This document shows positions 1 to 13,500 of a stretch of DNA of 64,000 nucleotides, piece after piece. Position 1 is the first letter of the stretch, and each line of letters begins with the position of its first letter. The notes under the pieces were generated by a model. That model made no database searches and was not told the DNA's origin. It saw only the letters and a program-made list of their open reading frames with translations. Made by a program: the position numbers and the translations under genes. Source of the stretch: Strongylocentrotus purpuratus (taxonomy: Eukaryota > Echinodermata > Echinoidea > Camarodonta > Strongylocentrotidae); NCBI RefSeq assembly GCF_000002235.5, contig NW_022145613.1, positions 15,329,883 through 15,393,882 on the forward strand. Direction: 5' to 3'.

Positions 1-879
1 TACATGTACTTTTAAAGGGGAATTAACCACGAACTACATGTTAATTTCAGTTTGTAGGCCATTTAAAACATTATCTGAAAAATATAAAACATCGTACATT
101 TGACGAAAGGGAGGACGGAACTCTTTTTCAGAACCCTTCGTCTTTCACGGCTATGAGAATTTTCAGAACGTCGCCATTGTGTTTGCGCTCTCTATGTGGT
201 CTCTTTATTGTACTTCCAAGACGATATTATTTGGCCTACAGCAATGCTTTCTATATAAAATAAAAAGTTGCTTTACTCTATATGTCATGGTAATGCTTCA
301 TAGTCGAGAGGTTAATTCTCCTTTAATAATAGCATTAATGTAGATAGGTCGCATTATGTGATAGAACCATACAGACTCATATATATTTCCAATTATTCTT
401 CTTCCTTCTAAATAAAGCATGTATGATGCCCGAGGAAGCTTTTACTGGTAAGTAAATGTATTTTTGTTTTATGAATTACGGTTAAATGTTGATAGGAACA
501 GTTCTAAGTAGTGCAGTGTACATGTGTAATCCCAATATAGTATGACCGGCTAAATAAAGGAATAACTTAAATGATTATAATAAACCACCGCATTGTTATA
601 TGAATCATCACAGGCGCCACCTTAGTCAACAGATCAATAGTTTTTAATAGAGATGGAAAGTTAATTGAATTGCATTTTTATATGAATAACAGTACTTCTT
701 TATTCATAAATAAATAAATAAATAAATAAATCTCTGTTTCTCTCTGTTTCTCTCTGTCTCTCTCTCTGCCGGGCTCTGTCTCTCTCATCCTCTGTCTCTG
801 TCTCTCTCTCTCTCTCTCTCTCTACCCCCTCTCTCATTTTCTGTCTCACTTCCTCCTCTCTCTGCCCCCTCTATCCCTC

Positions 880-927
<48 letters not shown>

Positions 928-961
928 GTCTTCTTCGACACCACCATCGAACGCTTCGCAG
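1..961. other. 5' flank / intron of the protease gene
   Basis: AT-rich DNA with an (AATA)n run at about 704-731 and a long CT-rich microsatellite from about 732 to 925. The CT run directly precedes the first secure exon and may act as its polypyrimidine tract. Apart from the small candidate exon at 418-447 I see no coding sequence. The missing signal peptide implies that the true gene start lies upstream of the window. Confidence 0.5.
418..447 (+). CDS. Candidate phase-1 micro-exon of the protease gene
   Basis: A 30-base segment follows a pyrimidine-rich acceptor (TTATTCTTCTTCCTTCT then AAATAAAG) and ends at a consensus donor, ACTG|GTAAGT. Read in phase 1 it gives MMPEEAFT and joins to the next exon ([16 protein letters not shown]) without a stop. 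Splice sites and phase support it; the peptide itself is too short to be diagnostic. It could also be chance. Confidence 0.35.
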
Positions 962-1470
962 AGCAAATCGAACTCGAGGTGGGTGAAGTCCTTGAAGTGA
1001 CGTCACCGTGTTTCCCCTCCGAGGATGACATCCCTCGTGGTATCACCATGGTGTTCAATGCTTCAGAAGGGTACAGGATCAAGATAAGCTTCAAAGAGTT
1101 CAGATTCGATGAAGGTGAGCCATAAAATAATGTATATCCATCACTTTTCACCCTTAATATCGCATGGTTTATTGATTTATTGGCATCCTACCTAGACAGA
1201 TCATTCGGAAAGGAATTAACATGCGTCAACCAAGCCAAGTTAAAAAAAAAAAAAAAAAATCCTACCGTAACATAAATTATTAGTGGTAGTGGTGTACTGG
1301 ACTCTTTTTTTTTTTAATCCCTGAATTAAAAGTTTTCCTTGTTAAAAGTGATTGGAATAATACAGTTATTAAAATTCCGATGAATGAGAGAGAGAGAGAT
1401 AGAGATAGAGAGAGAGAGAGAGAGAGGGGTGCAAACATTAAAGAGGGGTAGGGAGAAGGCAGAAAAAAGA

Positions 1471-1514
<44 letters not shown>

Positions 1515-1924
1515 GATATAAAAAGTGGGGATGGAGAAGGCAGAAAAAGGAGAAATTTCTTGTTTTTGTTATGTAATTGAGTTGAATACATCAAAAGCAA
1601 AATATATCCTTTTTACCACGATTCACAGGGATGCATTTGCGCTCCCAAAATTTCAGTCTCTTAGTGATTTTAACGAAGTATGTTAAATATATATATATAT
1701 ATATTCGTCACCCTACCTTATTTACCCAGGTGGACTCAACAGGATCTGGGTCGGTAACGGCGATGCGCCCCCATCATCCGAAGGCTTCATCCAATTCTTC
1801 GATGGCTACGCCCTCCCACCTGATCTCGTGTCCAGTGGCAATGTGATGTGGCTGGAAATGTACGCTCCTTTCCCTTGGATGAACGGTGCACTGAAAGCCG
1901 AGGTTTCTGCCGTCACTGATCAAG
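962..1924 (+). CDS. CUB-like domain, two exons
   Basis: Exon 962-1114 encodes [16 protein letters not shown] followed by [11 protein letters not shown] and a strand ending FKEFRFDE. Exon 1730-1924 encodes a [15 protein letters not shown] stretch and a C-terminal strand [12 protein letters not shown]. The order 'xSPxxPx(n)IP', hydrophobic strands, then 'G-F-x-A-x-V' matches the CUB fold layout. Only one cysteine is seen and the usual disulfide pairs are absent, so this is a divergent CUB domain. Both outer boundaries are phase 1. Assignment rests on pattern only; another beta-sandwich module is possible. Confidence 0.6.
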
Positions 1925-3171
1925 GTATTCAAAGGCGTCGATACAGGAGGGGGGGGGGGCGTTCGGGCATTGGAGCCATGATCGTTTTTCTTTCTTTCCT
2001 TATAGGTTTAAAAGTAATTTGTTCATGTCTGAAAGAGTATTTATACATGTATATGCTTTTGTAAAAATCTTTTATAAAAATTACGTCATAGAATGAGATT
2101 TATTTATTTATTTATTTATTCAAGTTTTATTTAAAATAGAGGGTAGGTACATTCAGTAAAAAAAAAAAACTGCTTTCCAAGCACGCCCTCTAGGACGACA
2201 TAACAAACATGTTCCAACAAACAAACGAACCAAAGCTGACAATTGTTTGAAGTTGAAAAGGTTTACACCTTGACGTTTACTGAATGGTACATTGAAAACC
2301 GAGGTTATTATGATTTTCTTTTTTCTTTTACTTCCCTAGTCCTGATTGGTTTGTAATAATTGCAGTAGTTTGTACAATAAACATTTTGCTTTTGCTGTCT
2401 TCTGCTTTTGTGACCATATAATGAATTCCTTCTTCTCTCCCTCCAATCTATCTATCTATCTATCTATATATCTATCTATAAATCTATCTATCTATGGCCC
2501 TTTCATAAACATCCATCTCTCTGTTCTTTTTCTTCTTATTTTTCCCTCTTCTTCTTCTTTTTTTCCTTCATATTATCATTCTTCTTCCTTTTCCTTTTCC
2601 CCCTTCTTCTTCTTCTTTTCCTCCTCCCCTTTATTATCATCATTATCTTCTTCTTCTTTTTCATTTTCTTCTCCTTCTTCTTCTCCTCCTCCTCTCCCTC
2701 CTCCTTTCCCCTCCTCTTTTCCCTCCTCCCCTCCTTATTCTTCTTCCTATTTTGTCCTGCTCTGTTGACTTCACTGCATGTATCTCTAGATGTCCAGATG
2801 AACTGCTCCGGTACATCCCAACCGTGTCGCTATGCTCTTAAGTGTTTCACCGAGGAAGAAAAATGTAACGGAGGCAACGAATGCCCAAGTGGGACTGATG
2901 AAATGGAATGTGGTGAGTATAACTACAGTGTTTGAATTATTATGTTATCAATATTGTCATTATTATTATCATAATCTTTATTATCATTTTTTAAATTTAT
3001 TATCATTATTATTATTATCATCATCATTATTATTATTGTTATTAATATTGTTTTTGCTATTGTAATTATCAACTTTATTATTATTATCATTATTATTATT
3101 ATCATTATCATTATTATTATTATTATCATTATCGTTAGCGCAAGTAGTCGTCGTCTTATTAGTATTAGTAT

Positions 3172-3203
<32 letters not shown>

Positions 3204-3232
3204 CTAGTAGTAGTAGTAGTAGTAGTAGCAGC

Positions 3233-3278
<46 letters not shown>

Positions 3279-3292
3279 CTGTAGTAGTAGTG

Positions 3293-3329
<37 letters not shown>

Positions 3330-3330
3330 C

Positions 3331-3410
<80 letters not shown>

Positions 3411-3421
3411 CGCAGTAGTAA

Positions 3422-3480
<59 letters not shown>

Positions 3481-6400
3481 CTGTAGTAGTAGTGGTAGTA
3501 GGAGTAGTAGTAGTAGTAGTAGTGGTAGTAGGAGTAGTAGTAGTAGTAGTAGTAGTTTTTGTAGTAGTAGTAGTAGTAGTAGCATCAGTAGTAGTAAATA
3601 ATAGAAGAAGTGTTATTTTTGATTATTTTTCGTCACCTGCGCCTGATAGGAGAAACATATTTTTGCGCCCACTCTTTTTAGTGTTTTCCATTCCCCTTGT
3701 TGTGGGGCGCCAAGTGTACATCCCCTGCCCCCTTGCTACGCCACTGCTTATTTGGCACTTAAACGCGGAGTGCAAACCGACCATTGTGAATGATCGCCTT
3801 TTATTTAATTGTTTCTTTGATTTTGTGTTTGCTTGTTTGTAGATTGTCTCTACGCTCGGGATTTCAAATGTGCGGACGGTCAATGCATTCCGCGGGCTAG
3901 CCTATGTAACGAATTTCCATCGTGTGATAACGATAATGTCAACTGCAGTAAGTTCATACACCCTTCTCTAATTTTCAAGGAAAATAAGAATGCAAAATTC
4001 AGTCAGATGAAGAAAATCTTGAGAAAGTTAATCTGAATGATTCTTTAAGTCGTGGGTTCTTTAAGTTCTATTTAAAAGGCTATGAAGATACTGAAAATGC
4101 GGGTTCAGAACCTCCTAAAATAATTTCTTTTTCTTTGAGAGCTTTTCTTAATAAGTTCTTTATTTCATGTTATGTATATATAAATGGTTATTATCATTAT
4201 TATTGAAATTACTGTTATTATCATTATTAATGTTATCATCATGACAATTATCATTACTCTTATTATTATTCTTATTCATATTATCATCATGACAATTATC
4301 ATTATCGTTATTAATATTATTATGATTACTACTATTATTACCATCGTTTACTGATATTATTATTATTATTGATATTATTATTTGTATACTCTTACTGTTA
4401 TCATTATTAATATACATTTTGTACAGCCTTCGCGTGTCCTCAGGGATTCAATATATCCACGGAGTTTGTTTGCGATAGCGTCAATGATTGTGGAGACCAC
4501 GCAGATGAACAGAATTGTCGTAAGTCATCAAAATCCGCCTTTTTACCCATCTTCCTCTTCATAAACGCTTTTTAAAATCCATCCATTCATTAAGATTAAT
4601 TGTCATTCATTCATTCATTCATTCATTCATTCGTCTATCCCTCCGTTCATTCATGTATTCATCCGTTCATCCGTTGATTCATTCATCCATCCATCCATTC
4701 ATACAATCATTTTTCTTTCCATTTCCCGACATTCTTTGATTCATTCCAGGGGCGGTCGAGCGACTTCCAAAGTGGGGGGGGGGGGGGGGCACCAACAAAA
4801 AAGGGCACTTTCTGAAGAAAAAAGGGCACCTACAGTGGGAAATCTCAAAGCGAAAATATACAATTTTTTTGACATTGGTACATACCCCTGCATTGTGATT
4901 ACATTATCAGGGATGATTTCAATATTTGTTTCTCTTCATACATCATACAAGATATCGCTTAAGCATCATACTTTACAGTTGGGTGGGATGTCTGAATATG
5001 CATTTACGAGCTAGCGAAGCGAGCGAGAAAATTTTTAAAGATCTGCGAGGTCGCAGTGCGAAAAATTACATCTTATAAAGAGGAAAAAAACCAATCGTGA
5101 TGGGGTTATAAGCACATTCTCATAACGGAAGACTGAAAAGACCTTTGATAACTTACATAATTATATCATCTTTAAATGTGAGCCAACGCAGCGAGCGAAC
5201 TTTGGGGGAAATTGCTCTTAGTCGCTTTAAATAAGGGGCATGTTTAATGATTTCATGAAAAGGGGACAATTATCGAAAGGGATAAGACACTCATTAGAAC
5301 AGAAAAGGAGCACGTGTCAAAGTACAAAGGATAATTATAAGAGGTGAACATGAGGCATTTTTTTCACCTGAAAAGAGGCACTCACCTGATGAAAAAGAGG
5401 CGTTTACGAAAATGGGAAATAGGCAATTGTTGACGGAAAAACGGCACCCATCAGATTTTGATAGGGGCACTTATAAGAGGTGAAAAGAGGCACTGACCAG
5501 ATATGAAAAGGGGCACTTATGAAAATGTAAAAGGGGCACTTATAATAAAGGAAAATGTGCATTTGTTGAATGAAAAGGGGGCACCGTTCAAATTTAAAAA
5601 AAGGGCCGTTATGAGAAGGGGAGGGAGCTTTTTCTTTTTAATGGGTGCACTTATCATAAGGAAAAGGGGCACTTATTAGAAAGGGAAAGCGGTAGTTATG
5701 AGAAGGGGAAGGAGCTCTCTCTTTTTAATGGGGGCACTTATCATAAGGAAAAGGGGCACTTATTAGAAAGGGAAAGCGGTAGTTATGAGAAGGGGAAGGA
5801 GCTCTCTCTTTTTAATGGTGGCACTTATCATAAGGAAAAGGGGCACTTATTAGAAAATAAAAGGGGCACATGTTAAAATTAAAGGTGTGCTCATCCGAGT
5901 TTAAAAAAGGGGTAGTTATTAAAAGGAGAAGGGGCACTTCTTACAAAGGAAAAAAGGGGCAGTTGTCAAAGTAAAGGAGCACCTCTCAGTTTTGAATAGG
6001 GCAATTATCAGAGGTGAAGGGGGCACTTATCAAAAGTGAAAAGGGGCACTTCTCGTACCTGAAAAGAGGCACTTACTAGAGATTAAAAAGGGCACTTATT
6101 AAAGATAATTTCAAGATTTATGAGAATGGAAAATGGACACTTATTGCAAAGGAAAATGGGAACGTGTCGAAGGAAAAGGGGCACGTGTCAAAAATAAAAG
6201 GGCACTCGTCAGAGGTGAAAAGGGGGGAAGGGGCACTTTTATTTAGTAATAGGGGCACTTGTCAAAGTAAAAGGGGCACTTTTCCTATGTAAAAAGGGGC
6301 ACTTTTGGGGTATCTGAAAAAGTGGGGGGGGGGGCACTGTGCCCCCCCTGCCCCCCCGGGAGAACCGCCTCTGATTCATTCTGTTATTAATTTATTCATA

Positions 6401-9400
6401 CATGCATTCATTCCTTCATTTACTGATTCATCGTTCCATTCTTTCATTTGTTGCATTCGTTCTTTCTTTAATACTCTGTATTTTTGCGTTCATTCCATCA
6501 TTGATTCCTTGACCCATTCTTTTATAAATTTATTAATCGGTTCATTCATTAATTCATTCTTTCATTTCATTATTTTTTTTCATGGAGGATTGTAAACTGA
6601 TGTCATTAATTTGAAGTGAAAAGGATGTTTTCAATATGGAAATTAACCATGATTTATATTCGAACAGCAAGGATTTTGGTATAATATGCCCTTAAATCAA
6701 GACTGTTCAACTTTGTTTGGAGAATAATATAGTCAATGCGACAAGTGTTTCCTTGATTTGATACTAGTAAACAAAAATGAGGAAAGGATTTTGTTATTAA
6801 CATGTCAGAATTTTAACAATATTATGTTTTTTTTAAATGTTCTTTCTACAGCGTGTGACAACGAAAACCGATACCTGTGCGATAGTGGGGAGTGTATCTA
6901 TCTGTACAATGTTTGTGATGACTTCGAACATTGCAGTGATGGCTCCGACGAAGCTAAGTGCGGTAGGTACGATGATGATGATAATGATGGTGGTGATGAT
7001 GATGATGATAATAATGGTGATAATGGTTATGAATCATAATGATGTTGATGATAATGATGATGATGATGATAATGGCCTTAATGCTGGTGGCGGTGGTGAT
7101 GATGGAATGATGATGATGGTAAAGATGATGACGAAGATGTTGGTGACTGTGATGGTGTTGGTGGTGATGATGAAGATGATGTTGATCATGATGATACTGA
7201 TAATGGTTATGATGATGTTGATAATGATGATGAAGATGATGATGTTGTTGATATTGGTGGTGGCGATGGTGATGCTGATGATATTGACGATGATGTTGAT
7301 AATGATTATGAGGATGATAATGATGATGATGATGTTGATAATGATGATGTTGATAATGATGGCTATGGTGGTAGTGATGGTAATTGTAATGAAGATGATG
7401 GTGCTATTGAAGATGATGTTGATTATGCCGCTGATAATGGTTATGATGACGATGTTCCTGATGATGATGTTGATTTTGATGGTGGTGTTGGTGATAATGA
7501 TGATATTGACGATGATAATGATAATGATTATGAGGCAGATGATGATGATGTTGATTATGATGGTGGTTGTGGTGGTGATGATAATGATGATGAAGATGAT
7601 GATGCTATTGAAGATGATGTTAATAATGATGGTGGTGGTGGTGATGATAATGATGATGAAGATGATGATGCTATTGAAGATGCTGTTGATGATGATGCTG
7701 ATAATGGTTATGATGATGATGATGATGATGTTGATTTTGATGGTGGTGGTAGTGATTATGATAATGATGATGAAGATGTTGATGCTATTGAAGATGATGT
7801 TAATAATGGTTCTGGTTGTGGTGGTGGTGGTGGTGCTGATGATGATGGTCTATTATAATGACGGCAACGATGATAATTGATATATGGAGGCAAATTTGCA
7901 TTATTGGATAATAATGACGATAACTTAAATGAGAATTTCTAACTTGATGCAAACTTACTTATTCTGTAATGACATCTTTAAACTGCATTTTAACGTGTTT
8001 ATTATAGAAGGTGCGCTACAAAGATAAATACTATATTATCAATGTTAATATAATATGTTTATTTTGTTTTTATTTTATTGAAATATACATATATATGTTT
8101 GCTATAGTTTGTCAAAGCTGGGAGGTCACATGTCGGAACGATAATACCACATGCAAGCCGTGGTGGACTAGATGTGATGGAGTCGACGATTGTGGTGATA
8201 ATAGTGATGAAGAAGACTGTCGAGGTAATTGTAGGATCATTGTTAGTAGTATCGGGAGAAGTAGAAGTTGATGTTGTTACTTTTACTGTATAAGTTGCTG
8301 TATTATTATTGCTGTTACTATTATAATTATTATAATTATTTTCATTATCATTATTATTATCGTTATGAATATTTATTATTATATTAATATCAGCATTAAC
8401 ATAAGAAAAAGAAGAAGTATATGTACTAATGTTCAATTCAGTTTAATTCAATCAAAGATTTATTACAAGCCAATACAAGAAATAATATACAAAGATATTT
8501 GGAGATAAAAAATCATCGTGGCTAAAAGACTAATTAGCGGAAGATATCACATTGAAACAATTGAAGGATAGGAAAAGACTGTGACGCCGTTAAACATATT
8601 GTAGTGCATTACAGAAAGGATGAAAGCGAAACGAGAAACGGAATGTTGTGATAGAAAATCAACTCATTAAGGTTTAAGCAAACTGACTTAAACAAAAGAT
8701 GACCTGAAAAATCCATAGATAATGAATAAGAGAATCTTTCAAGGAAATACTTAGTGGTGCTGCGGTCTACAGTCGCTGGAATATAAACCATACGGTACTG
8801 GGTTCGATTCTTTACCACGGCACAAAGTCACTAACGTCCTTTGGCAAACCTCCTTTTGCCACAATAGGCAGACCCAGGGATACCTGTTAGGATTTATTCC
8901 TTGAATGCATCCGGCGCTCTGGCTCACAGAAATAAAGCTGAGGTAATAATGTCCAAAAGCCTTTTGGGAACCAACTCATACTTCATAGAGATGTTGTAAC
9001 AATGTGATAGGCGTTATACCGGATCAGAATATTATCATGTAATCTTTCTTTCTTTTTCCTTTCCCTTTTCTTTTTGTTTTTAGTGTGTGGTGATAACTAC
9101 TTTGACTGTGGCAATCAGCAGTGTTTGCAAGCCTACAAGCGGTGTGATGGATCGCCGGATTGTTACGACGGACAAGACGAAGAAAATTGCAGTAAGTTTT
9201 TAGGAGTCAGCTCTTTATAAAGAGGCAACATTATTGGTTTAGACAGCAAGTAATTCGATAGTTAAGGGCAAAAGATGAAGGGGTGAATTTCCCATACCAT
9301 AATTCACATCTTTAAAAATACGTTAGACTAAGTGTTCTTACCCCCACCCATTTTCCAGCTCAATCAAATCACGTTGAAACAAGAGTCTTTAACCTATCAG

Positions 9401-10439
9401 CTGAAGATCTTTTGGAATACTACTGTCCACTCTCGTTACCAGTAACGGTCATGTAGTTGGCAAAGGGTCTCAAGGCTCTCCCATTTTCTCAAGCCCCTCC
9501 CCCCCATTTTGTCTTGATTATAAATGAACTTAAGTGAGACACATGTCGAGGAATGAACGCAAGAATCCCCGAACCCCAAGCCCCATATGATACTCCTAGA
9601 ACCGCACCCTTATATCACATGCTTTCCGTTCCTCCTACAGCTGCTCCAGAGCCGTGTGAGGAGGGCGAGTTCCAGTGCTACAACGGGAAATGCCTCCGAG
9701 AATCCCTGAAATGTGACTACGTAGAGCAATGCGATTACGGTGAAGACGAGGACGACACGCTCTGCGACAGAGGTAAAAGAACAATTTAAATACTTTATCG
9801 TCACGGTATTGCCGATAGAAACCATGTAAGGATTCGTGTTGTCACATTTCAATAGGAGATTTACTAGGCTATTGAAAGAGCTTTGTTTGCCTTGGTTATT
9901 TTTTTTAAAGTCTTGGCGATTGTTGTCTTACGTGCTGTGGGCAAATTTGTGTTGCAAATATGCTAACTACTGCAACTAGCACTATTACTGCTATATCACT
10001 ACTGCTACTACTGCAGCTACTACTACCACCCCATCACCGAATTGAAGCGTATGTAATAGTTTGTGATGGTGGTAGATATATATATGTCCGGTTAAATCCT
10101 AAATAGAAGTAGTGTTAGTGATTAGTGATTAATCTTAAATAGAAGTAGTGAATGATTAGTGGATGTTACTTGTTAGATTAGATGGGTACCAAATCGTGCA
10201 ATATGTAATCCTATCATAGCTTTTTTTAAATTATCTAAAATGATTACAATACTTAAATTATTTACGTTAATGTAACTCGATTTAACTGAGTAAAAATGTA
10301 TTCAGCAAAATAAGTAAATTCTACTTAAGATGCCGTAGGTAATATTTACTTAATAAAAATAAGGCAATTCTTTTCCTCAATTTTATTGAGTTATTTCGAC
10401 TATTATTTTTTTACAGTGTAGTAGTACTACTACTACTAG

Positions 10440-10502
<63 letters not shown>

Positions 10503-13500
10503 AACGTCTACTAATACCACTAAAATTACTTCTACCACCAACACCCCCAATACTACTTCTACGACTGCTACTACTACTACTACTACTACTTATTTTGTCT
10601 TATGTACTCAGGGAATGCGAGTAGTTATTTCTCCTCTTACTGGAGGCTGTGCATGGTCAAGTACCTATTTAAAACACATAGATCGAAAGGGACAAATGTG
10701 TTCAATAATTTAAGCATCGACCGAGGAGCGAACCGGAACCTCTTCTATGAGGGTCAACAGCCCTCAAAAGCATGCCACAGCGCTCCAAATATGTCATGCA
10801 ACACAGATTCTTGGTTGCAACAGCCTGGATTATGTAATGATAATTTTGTAATAATAATAATGTAATAATAATTATGTAATGATAATTATGTAATAATAAT
10901 TATGTAATAATAATTATGTAATGATAATTATGTATGATAATTATGTAATGATAATTATGTAATAATAATTACCACATCAATGTCAATTGATCTAACGTAT
11001 ACCAATGATTTAATTCCATGTCACGTGATTCACTCACCTATCACAGAGCCGGAGGAGTGTTACGAATGTTCAGATGGGTCGGGTTGTATTCCTTATTACT
11101 GGATCTGTGATGGAGAGGGCGACTGTGCCAGTTCTGAAGACGAAATAGATTGTGACGTATCCGACGGTGAGAATGAGACTATGGCTATCAAATATTGTCA
11201 TAAAGATATAGATATATAACAAAGGTTGTTCTTAACGGAATTTAAAAGGCAGCCATATCTATGAGCCTACCGTATTTTCCTGTTTCATTTGATTATAAAT
11301 AAGGGATTTATGATAATTCATTCATTTTAAAATAGTATTTACACGTGTTTATAATTCCATCAATTATATGCATGAAGCGACTTGCAACGATATGTGCCAG
11401 CAACATAGGAAACACGCTGGCTTTAGTCCCGTTAGTCTCCATCAGTGCATTCCAGTTTGATCATTCTCTCTTTCTTACCTTCTCCGTCTCATTCGAATAT
11501 TCCACTCCACATTTATTTTCCCATGTACGATTTCATCGACTTCTGAGTAACCCCTACTTATCTTTCTATCTGCTTCATGACTTATGTATTTGAAACGTTA
11601 ACAATTTCAAAAACGATAATATCTACCTTAAATAAAAAAAATCCTTTGTCAAGATCTTTATTCCATGAATGTGCACCAAAATAAAAATATTGAATCTTCT
11701 CTTTTTTTTAATTTCTTTCCTTTTGCTCATCTTAGATTTATGTGAAGAAGGTTACTCGGTGTGTCCCAACCGATCCTGCATCGCGAATGAATACGTGTGT
11801 AACGGTATTCTTGATTGCCCAGGAGGCGTAGACGAGTCCAATTGTACTGATGCACCAGGTAACTTCGCTGAGGTCCTTTGTATAGCGACCTTTACACACA
11901 CAAATCCGAACGCACTCACACACACACGCGTGCACATGCACTCACTTAGATATACATAATTATATTGCTAATTCCATTTTTACAACCATTTACCTTATAT
12001 TATGAATAAATAACGCAACAAATGAAAGCCAATGGCAACAATTACCCTTACCCTATATTATTTTGACGAAATAAACTCGCACTTAAAGCTTATCTGTACT
12101 AGTTTATAGGATGGATAAGACCACCATGCAAGGTCACTGGACAGGTGGTTATCTCATCAACTCAGCTCTCGATTAACATAAGAAAAAGAGGATCATGGGG
12201 AACGAATGGTCACCGATTAGGCATAGTTTTCTATATAGAGGGAGCAAGTAGCTACAAGTAGCACAATGTGGCTTTAAATAAAAACATGTCGTCCAGAGGA
12301 AATAAAGTTGATTCGTCTTCTCCGATTTCATCATCCACAGACCCATGTGCATCCGTCTCAGCCTCGGACTACTTCGTGTGCGACGGCAAAGACGATTGCC
12401 CCGGAGGATCCGATGAATCTAACTGCTGTAAGTATGAATTCAGGGGGGTATTTCACAAAGATCCTAAGTTGGACTTAACAATAATGGAAAGCCGTTAGCA
12501 TCTATGAAAATATTTTGTAAAAGTTATTTTAATAGGCATAAAATGTTGATTCAAATTATTCATATTTTCTTTTATCATGGAGCTTTCATGTTCTTGATGT
12601 GGAATTTATAAAAAGTCTAAATTTCTTGAATTTTCGCTTTTGAATATATTTTATTTTAAGGCTACATATGGCCCTCCATAATCTTTAAGCCCAACTTAGA
12701 GTTAAGTTTGACACCCCCCCCCCCCCTGGCATGTTAAGGGGAAGTTCCCCCTTAAATAGGAAGTCCAATCAGATAATCAAGTCGGTTTTAATAGGAGCAG
12801 AAAATTAAGAGAAACAGATAGACCAGTGAAAAATTTACCAAAATACGAAACCCAAAGACAGTGGCGTACGCAGGATTTTTTCAAGGGGGTGTTTTAAAAT
12901 ATGAAAATCGCGCCGAAAATTTCGCAACGACTCAGCCAACCGCTGAATAACTCCGAAACACAATTTCCCATACCAGGGGGTTTATAATTCCGAAATGAAA
13001 TAGGGTTCATTGTTCCGAAGGTTGGTAATTCCGAAAACGATTCAGGGATATATTTCATTTTGGGTATCATTAACCTTCTAAATTATGAATCCCTTTTCAT
13101 TTCCGGAATTGCAAACTCTTTTTTCATTTTCTGAATTACGAACTTTTGTTAATAACGAATCATCTGGACCTTCTGAAAAACGGCATGAAACTAACCATTG
13201 TATTTGTTTTGTCGTTGCAGCTTGTGGAATTAGACCCATGGCTCAGTCCAGGATCCTAGGTGGTCAGGATGCGGGCAAGGGAAACTGGCCCATGCAGATC
13301 CTTCTTAGCAGTGAGAATGTCAATTACATATAGACCTTAGTATACAATTTATATTGATAATTAAAATAATATATACTGGTAATGATGATGATGATAATAG
13401 CAATAATAACAATAATGATGATTATAATAATAATGATAATTATTGTTTTAATATAAATAACAATAATAGTTTTAATATTAATGAAGACACGATGATAACG

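Noticed and set aside
1..300. Signal-peptide-like reading MRIFRTSPLCLRSLCGLF at about 152
   Set aside because: No convincing donor follows and the frame ends soon; not a reliable first exon for the protease gene.
2923..3585. Long minus-strand open frame of Leu, Tyr and Thr runs
   Set aside because: It is a translation of the (GTA)n and (ATT)n microsatellite; no start context, no domain, no splice support.
6837..7880. 347-codon Met/Val-rich plus-strand frame
   Set aside because: It runs out of phase through the real LDLa exon at 6852-6962 and then through (GAT)n repeats.
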